From the NCBI RefSeq assembly GCF_918797505.1, contig NC_092793.1, forward strand, positions 71,543,660 through 71,607,659: a stretch of 64,000 bases of DNA. Direction: 5' to 3'. Source of the stretch: Bemisia tabaci (taxonomy: Eukaryota > Arthropoda > Insecta > Hemiptera > Aleyrodidae). Below, in pieces: positions 1 through 10,329 of this stretch. Positions within the stretch are counted from its first letter, which is position 1, and each line of letters begins with the position of its first letter. The notes under the pieces were generated by a model, which was not told where the DNA came from, made no database searches, and saw only the letters and a list, made by a program, of their open reading frames with translations. The position numbers and the translations under genes are program-made.

Positions 1-2
1 CC

Positions 3-157
3 GAAAACTTGAGGTCGAGTTGCCGAAATTCAGGTCAAACATCGAGGCACTTCGGTATGTACCGGGGTACTTTAGATGTGTGACCCGAACCCTTCGATAT
101 ATATCGAAGTACTTCAGATGTCTGACCCGAACTTCGGCAGCTGGACCTCAAGTTTTT
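3..157. repeat. Foldback repeat with internal tandem units, cut by window edge
   Basis: Bases 3-27 pair with 133-157 as an inverted repeat with few mismatches. Between them, about 41-bp units beginning TTCGG/TTCGA recur at 51, 93 and 133, each ending in GATGTNTGACCCGAA. The pattern probably continues left of the window. Family unknown. Confidence 0.6.
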
Positions 158-1351
158 AGATACGTGATCCGAAAACTTCAGAGATGCATACGACCTCAAC
201 TTCAGGTCCCACGCATGAAGTTTTTTTCTCCGTGTATTTCTGCCGCACTATTTGATTCATGTGGTCGTACTTTTTTTTCTAGAAACCGTATTTCGGCTCC
301 TGCAACCAAACCTTGTCAGTCTGATTTGAAAGCTAGGTCACACTAACCGAAACACGGTCCCCAGAAAAAAAAAAGTCGGAGGAGTGATAGCGCTTATCTC
401 ATGCCATTAAGACATTAATTTTACCGGAACATTTGCGAGAAAAAGGATTCACGACATCTGTAATTTAGGCAAAAAATTGAGGGAGGTCCAATCCTTTCTC
501 TCTTTTATTTTTCCTTTCGATCGATTAAAAGAAAAATTAAATTTAATGAAAAAGATGTATAAATAATTGTGTTTCTTAAAGCTCTCAACTCAATTAGGCA
601 ACACATTTTGAAGCTGCGAACTCTATATGTATTCAGCACCGCGTAAACTCAACTGTTTTCCTTTTAAAGACGCGGTCAATTCTGCGAAGATACAAGAAAC
701 AAAACGGAGAACACTCGAAAAACATACTCAATCACAGCCGGAGATAAAAAGAATATTTCGTTTGGCCGCTCTGTAAACCCGAAGTTGTCTCACGCTCAGA
801 ATTATTTATTGCAAAATCCGAGTCCGACTCAATAAAAATTATAATTTGGTTACTATCATCCGTAGTTGCCAAAGCTCTAGGTTTTAAAATTATTTGGTCT
901 AAGTTCATGATAAGGGAAATTAACTCTGTAAATTATAAAAAAGTCAGACCCACAGGTTCCCTTTCTGGCGGCCATTCTAGACGTTTGATTCGTTGGTTGA
1001 GATGAAAGAACTCGCTCACCAAAATTTTAACTATCAACATTTTGAGAAAACTACACTACCGCTAAAAAATAACTTGTAAAGAAAACCAATTATCGTCCCC
1101 CGTGCTTTGACATTAGAAGAATTAAATAAAGGTAACACGGATTAATCTATTCGAAATACGTTAGGGCCCTCGCCGCCATCTTTTTGTTGAGCAACACATA
1201 ACTTTATACAGGTACATACATACCTTAGTTATGGTATGTATACCATACTATGGTACGAGCTACCACAGTATGGTTCTCGGACCGATAATCATTGGTTCAT
1301 ATACAACTTTCAATGGTGTTCCACATGAACCATTCATTGATTTATAAGCCA
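158..1351. other. AT-rich noncoding stretch, no gene seen
   Basis: No coding region, splice structure or known repeat is convincing here. Around 1210-1280 there are overlapping short palindromes built on TATGGTA/TACCATA. The rest is unique-looking AT-rich sequence. Confidence 0.5.
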
Positions 1352-1407
1352 CACGGAAAAAAATCACGAGGTTTTTGGATGATATGGACATTTCCAGTTT
1401 ATTGTGT

Positions 1408-1566
1408 CCAATTAATTATGGTAGTACCCCTATTAATTATGGTAGTACCCCAATAAATTATGGTAGTACCCCAATTAATTATGGTAGTACCCCAATTAAT
1501 TATGGTAGTACCCCAATTAATTATGGTAGTACCCCAATTAATTATGGTAGTACTCCGATAAATTAG
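1408..1566 (+). repeat. 21-bp minisatellite, about 7.5 units
   Basis: A 21-bp unit (core AATTATGGTAGTACCCC) is repeated head to tail about 7.5 times with only scattered A/T changes. Because the period is a multiple of three it reads as a seven-residue repeat (PINYGST) in one frame, ending at a TAG. It lies within the MITE at 1352-1939. The related MITE at 37561 has only two degenerate units at the same place, so the array expanded in this copy. Confidence 0.9.
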
Positions 1567-1649
1567 GTAACTGACCCAAATGTTGCGGTACTACCCAAAC
1601 TTGAGTTGAGGTACGTATACAATTAATTAGAATTGTCCATATCATCCAA

Positions 1650-1880
1650 CACTGGAAAAAAAAAAAAACACATTGGATATGGAGTCCATAGTCTTGAAAA
1701 CATTGACAAGAAAAAATACTCTTGATTCAATCGGATTTTTGCTTGAATCAAAACGAAATACGCTTAAATTAAGAGGCTTGGTTCTTGATTTCAGCTAGAT
1801 TCTGATTGAACCAAGAGTACTTTTTCTTGTCGATGTTTTTAAGAGTCTGGACTCTAGATCCAATGTGGTTTTTTCCAGTG
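1650..1880. mobile_element. CACTGG-ended palindromic MITE, copy 1
   Basis: Terminal inverted repeats start CACTGGAAAAAAA and the element folds almost end to end (GATCTAGAGTCCAGACTCTT near each end). It is flanked by AA on both sides. The homologous site in the related element at 37561-37918 reads CATCCAACAAATT without the insert, which shows directly that a 2-bp target (AA) was duplicated. Confidence 0.92.
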
Positions 1881-2669
1881 AACAAATTGGGATAGTACCA
1901 CAATTTTAGGGGATAACCCCTAACACTTTTTTTTCCGTGCATGGCTTTTTCTTAGTGTTTCTCAGTTTGAAATGCATCCGAGCTATTCTTCCGCGGTGGG
2001 AAAGCGGCAACGCAGAGAGCTCTTTTTCTCGGATTTGGTTTTGTTATTTTGTGGAGACGCCGATGACGACGAGGACGACGAGACTGTCGACGAGGGCACA
2101 GTCGCGAAGGCTCGTAGGAGCGTGGGAGCCTGGCTCGACCATGGGAGAGGGGAGCGAGTTATATGAGGCGTTTAGAAGGCTCTATTATGGATCAGCAGCT
2201 AATGGACTCCTTTAAGACGCAACGGGAAATAGGAATATTTCCTCCGTCTTCGTCCTCCTTTTCCGGCCCTTCCCCTCCCTCTCTCCCTCTCTTTTTCTCC
2301 CTTCGAAAGCTCCCGGCCCTGGAGGAGTGTTGCCTAATAACTTTTCACAAACGTCATTTGTTTTATTGGATCTCTAATCTTTATTTCACCCTCTTTTAAT
2401 CTCGTCATTTTTATTATAATCAAATCATCAATGGTTAAGCTGTAATTTGTTACCCGCTTTCACCAGGCGCAGACCCAATTTAAAAATGGAGACGGCTACT
2501 GATCTGCTTATGGGATAATTCTATACTTGATACTATTGTTATAAGCTTAATGCAGTTACATAACCGTTTAAACTGGCAGAATGATTGGAGGGTTCGGGCC
2601 AGAATTACTGGATTTTTATTGCAAAGTTGCGAAATTTTGGTAAATTATTCTTATTTAAGTCGCGCCAAC

Positions 2670-2805
2670 CACGAAAAAAAGGGTCAATAAGAATCTACTG
2701 ATTCTGACTGATTTAAAAAACATTTGTGCCACCAGTTTCCCTTTACAGATATGTGATTTTATAGATAAGCCAGAAACAGTAGTTCCTCATTACAAAATGT
2801 CGTCC
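2670..2805. mobile_element. Degenerate GGACTGC-type MITE
   Basis: The right half aligns with the copies at 5522 and 21836 (GTGCCA..AGTTTCCCT, then GCCAGAA, then an ATTACAAAATG..GTCC end). The left half is too diverged to place its end. This looks like an old copy. Confidence 0.45.
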
Positions 2806-4890
2806 GTTTACAGGTCATCATGACACACTTGAGTGGAAGAATTCGTTTGACAAAAAATTTAAAAAATTAGTCCTTTGAAAAAGCAATTCTTAGTAAAATA
2901 AAATGATCTCTAAGATGAAAGTACTGACAAAGTTCCCCCTGACAGAGCGCTATTCGTCCGCTTTTAATTTCAAAATCTACCTCCAGCGATTCAAATTCAT
3001 TGAAAATAAGATCATCAAGGGTTCATTTCGCGACTACCTTTTCCTACTTCGCCGAATTTTAGATTTTTACTCTCTTAAATTATTTATACCGTGAGTAATA
3101 TTAAACCTGGCGGGTTCTTTTCAAAGGGGAAAATGTGTATTAAAGATATTTTTCCACCTACGTCCTTCATTTTCTGCAATTAAGATAACCTCATTAATTT
3201 AACACAAATGGAGTTACAATGAGTGTATCAAGAACAGTCTCAGCTCCATAAGAGCCCGAGCCCAAGCCCAAGCCCAATGTTCTTTTACTGATGAAAACTT
3301 CAATATTGTAGAATAGAATTCTAAGTCTCTTGTTCCGAAGTAACGTTTAAATAGTTAATGCACTTTCCATAAAAGCGCCTCATAGTGCTACAATAGTTCA
3401 TGATAATGATTTCTCCATACTATATGAATATTTAAAAATCCCTTAGGAAAAAATCGCAGAAACTTGGTAGTTGAAAAGAAAGGATTTCAATTTTTTGAAG
3501 TTGAACTTGGTCTAAATGTAGCTTAACAAGCTGAACGTGTAAGTATACTTTTGCATGCCTTGCCGTACAAAGGAGAATCGACATTCTTACACAGACCTTG
3601 GACGAAAATCAGAATGAGATCATTTACTTGCTTTTACAGTGCGTTAATTTTCTAGAAATGAGCGCACAATATTTATCACTCGTTTTTACTTTGTATGTAT
3701 ATTCTGGTAGTTAATGGATGGTAAGTTTTTAAATCCCTAGTTTAAATTCAATTTTTTTCTGCAGATTAAAATTGGATTTGGTAGCTATGTAATTTTCAAG
3801 CAACACGCCTTCTGCTTTAAAAAGGCCAACTCCCATTTCGCATTTGAAGGTTTACGCTCCACGCTCCTACGCGTTGTCATACAGATCAATGTCTATAGCA
3901 AATGGCAAAGAGACTTCGCATCCAAAAAAATAGACTAATTATACACGCACGAATTGAGACTGCACAAGATAATCAGGAGAGTTTCTTTGAGGAAAAAATG
4001 GCACCTCTGCGGGAGCACTGTTCATGTTTTTGAAAGGGTAGAATGATACGAAGCAGGTCTATTCAGTAAATCTGAGCGAGGCCTTAGCATTTCATAATAT
4101 TATATAAATAAACAAGAAATGAGTTAAGAAGGAGCAGCGAGTGACAAGAAGCTCGCTTGAAAAGAACGCTGAAAAGTTCCTCTCTCACTTAGGGAGTTCC
4201 TGTTACAAAGAGATTGCCACTTTTTGATAAAATCCGTCCAAGTTTACCGGGGATTCAAATGGATACAGTAACCGAGAATCCGCGACTAAGATTTGACAAC
4301 CGAGCTCCCTCAATTGAAAGACCACGGATTTTATCAGCACAGTTTTCTCCTCCTCATTCATTCGAAATCTGTCTTTCAAAAGTGTAGCACAATCTTTCAG
4401 CAGTCTTTTAGAATAAATCCACTCAACAACACGTGTTATCTGAAATGAAATATTAATAAATATGTCATTTGTAGAGTAAAACTTTTGGGCCTCGTGTCTC
4501 GAGTATGAAGACGTACCAAAAAAGGCAAAAGAAAATTCTCATGTGTTCAAGCTTGGAAATACCGACTATAGCTCTAACACCCTTGAAAACGTCATGGTTA
4601 AGAAACAAAACTTTTATAAGCTATCCGAACAATACCGTAAAATTGCATAAGGCATCATTCTAAAGTCACGACTGTTTAAGTCAGGATTTCAAACAGACTG
4701 AAATCATAATCTGATCACTTGATTCAAGCCCCTAGCGGTCATCGCTGCATTTGACATGATAAAAATTGATGATTTTTCCCTACGCATGTAACCAACAGGA
4801 AAGCACCGTACTTTTGGAGGCACTAGGAAAAAGATGAGGTAATAAGATTAAAGCATGATAAGCATCCCTGTGACGTACCCATGATACGGA
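2806..4890. other. Unique AT-rich stretch, no gene seen
   Basis: Only short ORFs without recognisable domains occur (for example 63 codons at 2903). I saw no repeat copy, tRNA fold or clear exon. A short tandem of GAGCCC/AAGCCC hexamers lies near 3250-3280. Confidence 0.5.
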
Positions 4891-5312
4891 GATATGAATG
4901 TCGCAGGAAATTAGCAATCGCCGGCAATTTGCAAGCGGTTCACACGTTGTTTCAATAAACCGCAATGATGCGCATCGGCATAATGCAATTTTTGAGGGTT
5001 ATGGTCTTCAAAAGTATGAGCTCGGCTTGAAGCGCCTTCATTTTTTGTGATACTCTACGCTTTGTCACGATGTTAGTTTCATTGCCTGTCCGATCTCAAT
5101 CCAACTAATGTCACAGAGTTCTTCACGCTCTTCTAAGTGTGCATATTCCTGCCATGTTTTTCAGGATGTAAAAGTGTCTATCCACATTACAGGCAACATA
5201 ATCAGCACTCTAATCTCGTTCTTTTATTTTTGAATTTTATGATTTCCTATATTTATCCACCACCAGCTTGTAAATTGCCGGCGATTGCGAATTGCCTGCG
5301 ACATGAATATCC
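4891..5312. mobile_element. MITE with AGGCAATT..GCCGGCAATT ends, copy 1
   Basis: The ends form inverted repeats built on AGCAATCGCCGGCAATTT. A second copy at 23290-23684 matches over the whole length, including the internal GCGCATCGGCAT and TTTGTCACGATGTTAG blocks. In this copy the pairing extends outward through ATGTCGCAGG. No transposase and no clear target duplication. Confidence 0.8.
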
Positions 5313-5521
5313 TAAAAATTACCTTACGCTTTCTACAATCTTCCAACTCAAATTAGCGTTTTATGACGTATTTTGGATAAAAATAGCGACTCACGTCCAT
5401 TTTTCATCTCTAATTTTCAAACAAGTATTACCACGCAAAAAACTCCGGACTAGGTCAAGGTTGTATTCATAGCCGTTCTATAAACAGCTCCCTTCCTTAG
5501 GAGGTCTCACGGGTCTCATTT

Positions 5522-5658
5522 GGACTGCATTTTGCAATTTGGAACTATAAATTCCGGCCCGGTTTAAAAACAACGTATGTGCCATTAGTTTCCCTATGCA
5601 CATACGTGTTTTTTCAGATGTGCCAGAATTTATAGCTCCAAATTGCAAAATGCAGTCC
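5522..5658. mobile_element. GGACTGC-ended MITE, copy 1
   Basis: A 137-bp palindromic element. Its ends, GGACTGCATTTTGCAATTTG and the inverted counterpart, are flanked by a 4-bp ATTT duplication. Other copies lie at 21836, 33626 and 37700, and a degenerate one near 2670. Confidence 0.9.
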
Positions 5659-5800
5659 ATTTGGTTTACACCTCCTCGATTTACCTCGTGTAAGGAGGAC
5701 CTCAAAATGCATCATAAAAGGAACAATTATTGCTAAACTCCGTTAAAAGTCAGCAGTATAACTATGAAAATGGGCCCTTTCAAGATTTCACAAATGATTT

Positions 5801-6088
5801 GGACGTATTTCTATCAAACGGAACTAAGCGCCATCGGGGGAGGAAGGTAGAGGGGGGCTTGGATTGGCGGCGGAAGTCGGGCGTCCGGCTTATTCCGTCC
5901 TATACTCGCAATGCTTTTCCATGGCGCTTAGGTCCGTTTGACAGAACGCGCTATCCCGCATTCTAAATTCCGCAAAAGGATCTCAAATTGGCGCTTAGGT
6001 CCGTTTGACAGAAGGCGCTATCCCGCATTCTAAATTCCGCAAAAGGAACTCAAATTGGCGCTTAGGTCCGTTTGACAGAAATACGTCC
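5801..6088. mobile_element. GGACGTATTT-ended MITE, copy 1, with internal 67-bp tandem units
   Basis: Ends GGACGTATTTCT..AAATACGTCC are flanked by ATTT on both sides. At the right end a 67-bp unit starting GGCGCTTAGGTCCGTTTG recurs at 5923, 5990 and 6057, so the terminal repeat plus adjoining sequence has been multiplied. The centre matches the copy at 14179-14398 in inverted orientation. Confidence 0.9.
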
Positions 6089-6441
6089 ATTTGCTCGACG
6101 AAATGATTGACAAAGGCCCAAACATACGGAGGAAAGAATACTATGAATTTCACAAACTTTCAGGCAAATGCGAACCTATCATAAATTTCACCAAACTCGC
6201 AAAAATTTAATTGGGCATTTTGTATTTTTCAGTGGTAAACCATTGTAATCTCATTCAACGACTTATTTCCAACGTTGTACATCTGAATTTTACTTGAGGT
6301 CGGACAAAATTGTTTACGGAAAAAAAAATCACCTTCAGTGATCACGTAAACCAAACGGAGTCTCCGAAGAAGAAAAAACTGTTTTCGGCACGACCATGAG
6401 CGAGCACGGCTCTCGTCTATTTCTCCTGTCCCCATAGACTC

Positions 6442-6743
6442 CAGGGTGTCTAATAGGTAAAATAGGCTGGCCAAAAATCAGTACTTTTACAGTGCTTTTT
6501 CAGTCCATACCCAAGAAATTCAGTACCTCCTCAGCGGCAAAATTCAGTATTTTTTTAGTACCTCTAATTGACAAAATTCGGCAAATTTCAATTTTTTGAA
6601 TTTTTCGCTCAGATTGCAACAAAAATGACAAAAATCCGGATGTCATGCGGAACTTCCGCACTTTTTCTGTGTTTCCGGACCACCTTCAAAAAAACAGTAC
6701 TACTGCCGGATTTTCCGGAAATTCTGGACTTGTAGACACCCTG
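6442..6743. mobile_element. CAGGGTGTC-ended element, copy 1
   Basis: Starts CAGGGTGTCTAATAGG and ends CTTGTAGACACCCTG, flanked by the 5-bp direct repeat GACTC. The inside has repeated TTCAGTACCTC / CAGTACTTTT motifs and GGATTTTCCGGAAATTC near the right end. Related copies lie at 24174-24594 and 47168-47453. This type of TE with CAGTAC repeats is common in arthropod genomes as I recall. Confidence 0.85.
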
Positions 6744-6850
6744 GACTCAGATTCCTTTCCCCTAAAGATTTTGTGAGGGGCCTCTCTTGACACGAGATAC
6801 CTGTCGATGAAAGATCGAATTGAAAAAAATGAAAATGATAATCGGGGTAT
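6744..6850. repeat. Segment shared with 47454-47575
   Basis: From ACTCAGATTCCTTTCCCCTA to GATAATCGG this sequence is nearly identical to the sequence right of the homologous element at 47168-47453. Either the mobile unit is longer than its apparent terminus, or both copies entered the same site in another repeat. Confidence 0.75.
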
Positions 6851-7162
6851 GGTCGCGCAACTCCGCTCGGAAACCATAGAAGCGATGCCTTAATGAACGG
6901 ATGGAGAGTGGTGGACGGCGGGGGTTGCTTTTTGCGGCATCGCCATGCATGGGTGTCCATCATTAAAAGTTTATGATTTCATCCGGAGTTACGGAACGGA
7001 GTGCACATTGATGCGAATCGCGTGAAACACTAACGATACAGCCTCGTTAGCGCCCCGTCGGTCATTCCGACATGCTTTTTTAACTTTTCCCCTGCGTTAC
7101 ACTTTTTTATGAGCCGCGACCGTGCTGAATTAATCAATGTCTCCGATCCGATCGCGCTGCCG

Positions 7163-7396
7163 CACGGTGGGTCGAATCAATGGGAGAGGTTGGACAAAAT
7201 TTGAAAACTTTGAACGCTCATAACTCTGTTCATACACAATTTTGAGGCTCTGAAAGTGGTTCCATTGGTTTCCTCGTAAAATTCACTACTGTAGCACCCC
7301 TTGAAATTTAAACTGTGACGAAATAAATATCAAAAATTGCGGTTTTAGTCCAAAATTACATGTCCGACCTCTTTTATTGACTCGATCCTCTGTGTG
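7163..7396. mobile_element. CACAGTGGATCGAGTC-ended MITE (W family), copy 1
   Basis: A 234-bp palindromic element. Left end CACGGTGGGTCGAATCAATG, then GAGAGGTTGGAC; right end GACCTCTTTTATTGACTCGATCC. Internal landmarks shared by the family are CATAACTC..GTT, a CTGAAAGTGGTTCCATTGG-like block, and GACGAAATAAA. One of about ten copies in this window. Confidence 0.88.
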
Positions 7397-7941
7397 CCGG
7401 CCGCCTCTGTGCGAGAGTCTGATTGGTCGCCGCTGGAGTTTCCCGCAGATAAGCTCATCATGGATACGCAGGTGAATTCCACTCGGTTTTGTTCCGTGAA
7501 ATGTAAGCGCGCATCATTTCCGACGAGGACTTCAAAGTGAACCGAAAGGGAGAAAAATGTTCGTTAAATCTGCTAGACGGTTAGAGTTTTAAAACATGGT
7601 TATTGTGCCTGATATTGATTACATTGCTCAAAAATCCTGCGCGTGGATTTGCAGTAAAAAATAATCACACTTTTTTCCCGAAGGTCCAAAAGTATGATGT
7701 GCTATTGTGAACGTAATGTAAGTCACAGACTCTGCGCCTAGAGTGGTTGGCTCTGAAAATACTGTGATACAAAATTGTATACTCATAGAATAACCGTGGT
7801 GCGTTTGCGTAGGATTTGTTTATCCACCCATCATCATATTTTCTGGGAAGAAATTAACAGCCTATTTTGCTGGATGTCTCTAAAAACATATCTAACTTTC
7901 ATACGGATCGAATACATTCATAGATTCAATTTTTATTTTCA
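7397..7941. other. Unique flank of the giant inverted repeat
   Basis: No coding region or repeat copy is recognised. No homology to the flank right of 11576 was seen, so the inverted repeat is not obviously bounded by a target-site duplication. Confidence 0.45.
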
Positions 7942-9189
7942 CAATGAGCTTGTTCAGCAATTCGTAATTCTTGCATTTTTGGAAACTAGAGAGTGCACAG
8001 AGTTCACAGGAATTTTCCCCGATTTTTTTGAGCAATATTAACCCACGAAATACGAGTCCAAAAGTCCGTATTTTGGGCTCCCATTTAAACGCGCGCCGCT
8101 TGGCCCATCTCAAAATGGCGCCCATTTTCTCCGTCCGGCGGTGGCCACACTTTTGACCCGGCGTGCCGGCGAGGTACCTCTGCATGCCTCTGCCGTGTGT
8201 GGGTCGTATAAACAAACGAAGATTGATAACACAAATGATCCAAACAACTCGAAATCTCTTAATTTTAATTAATTTAAATCCATTTTCGACTTCAACCAAG
8301 CATTTGGCAATAATATTCATCGTATTTTACAACCAGGAGCCACGGCCTATCGGCTCATTTTAAGGTGCATTCTAAAAATCAGTCTTACAAGTCCAGTGTC
8401 CAAACCCAGACTTTCTTCTTTTACTTTTTTTGACCAATCTCTTTTCATTTTCGCCTCAAATCAAATGTTTTGCAGTTTCTTTGTCTTAAGTATGTGGTCC
8501 TGAATTCATTCAAGAGTTAGAAGTTCACCATTTATTTAGTATTATAGCCTTTTAACCTCTCAAGCTTTACCGATATGATCTCATGTAGTTCGAGGTTTCT
8601 TTGGCCCAAACCAAGTGATTACACATCTGATGTGTGTCTTATGGCTCTTCAAATTCGCAGTTTAGAACTAAATCAGAGACTACAGTTACTTAATCCAGTT
8701 CTGCTCTCTTGTTCAATGTTTGTCATAAGTGTTTGTTCGTGTCTGTTCTTTACAAGTGACCACTGTAGTGCATATACTTATACACAGTTATGCTATCGGT
8801 ACAGGTATTATTTCTTGTTTTCTACAGTCAGGACTTTCTCTGAAGCGCAATAATTTACCAAAGAAATTCACCTAGTTGCGTAAATAATTTGGTGTATAGA
8901 TATTCTGTTAATGTCTCCTTGCGGTGATTCAAAGTTTCTGAGATCTATCACAAGTGGATTTTGCATTTAGACGATCACTCTTGTCTGATAAAATTACTGC
9001 TATAGCAGCTTCAAATTTATACTTTGATCTCTGATTCATCACTAAATGACACTCATGCGGTGTCATTTATCTTTAATCAGTTCAAAGCTATTTCGACAAT
9101 GAATCATCAAAGGTCCGATCGAAGAAGGAATTTTCTGGTGAGTGCTGCGGCTGAACCGACATCACAACTCAACTTTCAAAAGCATCAAC
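7942..9189. repeat. Giant inverted repeat, left arm (1.25 kb)
   Basis: The arm is the reverse complement of 10330-11576. Positions pair with a coordinate sum of 19518, shifting to 19519 after a single-base indel near 8870. In the parts I compared base by base I found one substitution near 8982 and about three clustered in the last 25 bp before the spacer, so identity is above 99%. The arm contains a CpG-rich segment (about 8090-8200) with CAAAATGGCGCC and a TATAAA at about 8207. It also has an exon-like piece at 9081-9137: acceptor-like TTTAATCAG, then donor-like CTGGTGAGTG. No known gene is recognised. Confidence 0.95.
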
Positions 9190-10329
9190 TTATAAAAATT
9201 TATCAGGAAGTGGTAACGGTAAGTGGAAATCATGGTAGTGCTCGCTTCTTTCATGAGCAAATTGTGCGCTCAAAATTTCAAAATCTACTCACCTGCATGT
9301 TTATTTGAAGAGGAATATGACATGATATGTAGCAGGCTACACTTCATCTATGAATAATACGTACATTTGTCTTGAGAGCATTCTTAGGAAACTTCCACAA
9401 TTTTTAGATTTGTTCCTGAGAGAAAATTTGGAGACGACTCTGCTGGTATTCCCAGGGTTTTTTCAGAAATTTTGTACTTCATAGGTATCATCAAATACTT
9501 AAGTATCAACAGATATTGTACAAGACAGAAAATGTATTTGAGGATTCCTGCTAGTATGTTGTGTTTCCTGCAGAATCAAGGCTCATCATATTTCATGGAA
9601 TGAAGTAATCAAAAACTACTTACTTACCTACAGCTTGGTTAGTTTCATGTCTTCCTAGAGTGAAGAAAATATTTTTTTTTCTCTCTATTTAAGAATTCAG
9701 GGTGAATCAAACCTGTCCAACAAACATTTTAATAAAATCCCTTTGTTCAAAAACACCTAAGAATCATTTCAATGGTAAAGTTGCCAACGATTCTTGTTAA
9801 AAGTCCGAAAGTCGGCTGGTTTACTGAATTTCTCAGGTACAGATGGATGGAAGGATTTTGAAAAGACATAGAATTACATCCTCCCATAAGAATAAGTCAG
9901 GAACATGGTTAAGGTTATCTGGGGATGACATTTGTAACATTTCGTTGCATGATTTTATAATCGAAGAGAAACAGAAAGTCTGAAACTTTGTAAATCTACG
10001 TTAGTGGTTTTCTAGTTAGGCTATGACATTGATATGCTCGTTTTGTTATCAATTAATCTCCACAAAGGTAAGCATACTTACAAAAACTGTACCACAAGAG
10101 ATGCGAATGTAACTTGTGATACCTAAGTGACTTTACAAATCTTACCTGTTAAACTACCAGCTGCCCGATTATTGAAACTATGTCAGCCCGACATGAAAAG
10201 ACATAGCCCTATCATATCCATGAAATATATTCGAATTTGATGTCTTGTCAGGTTGCTCTAAGCCTTCAATAATCGGTCTGCTGATTAGTTGCAAAATATT
10301 TCCACTTCCAGACGAATGATCATGTCTTG
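9190..10329. other. Spacer (loop) of the giant inverted repeat
   Basis: Unique sequence of 1.14 kb between the arms. The first and last about 50 bp still show weak inverted similarity (a shared GGAAGTGG block), so the duplication was once longer. On the minus strand an ORF enters the spacer from the right arm (10495 to 10178) and looks coding-like over about 50 residues (RPIIEGLEQPDK, NIFHGYDRAMS). It stops before a strong donor-like CAGGTAAGAT at about 10146. No domain recognised. Confidence 0.6.

Larger units (their letters stand above)
1352..1939. mobile_element. MITE with CACGGAAAAAA ends, copy A (host of other repeats)
   Basis: The element begins CACGGAAAAAAATCACG and ends in TTTTTTCCGTG, flanked on both sides by the dinucleotide CA. 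It is homologous to 37561-37918: both share the segments ending CCCAAATGTTGCGG and CATCATCCAAC and a GGGGNNAACCCC-like right end. Its inside is interrupted by a 21-bp minisatellite and by a second MITE at 1650-1880. No transposase is encoded, so it would need an enzyme supplied in trans. Confidence 0.75.

Noticed and set aside
1408..1566. CRISPR-like array
   Set aside because: Units are directly adjacent with no spacers, and the setting is eukaryotic; it is a minisatellite.
1937..2399. Overlapping ORFs with an acidic run (about 2060-2110)
   Set aside because: The acidic run comes from a GACGAC-rich stretch, no splice structure or domain is evident, and three frames are open at once, which indicates composition rather than coding.
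7892..8320. 142-codon minus-strand ORF (and its mirror at 11198-11584)
   Set aside because: It runs antisense through the CpG-rich part of the inverted-repeat arm. Both copies exist only because the arms are identical, and no domain is seen.
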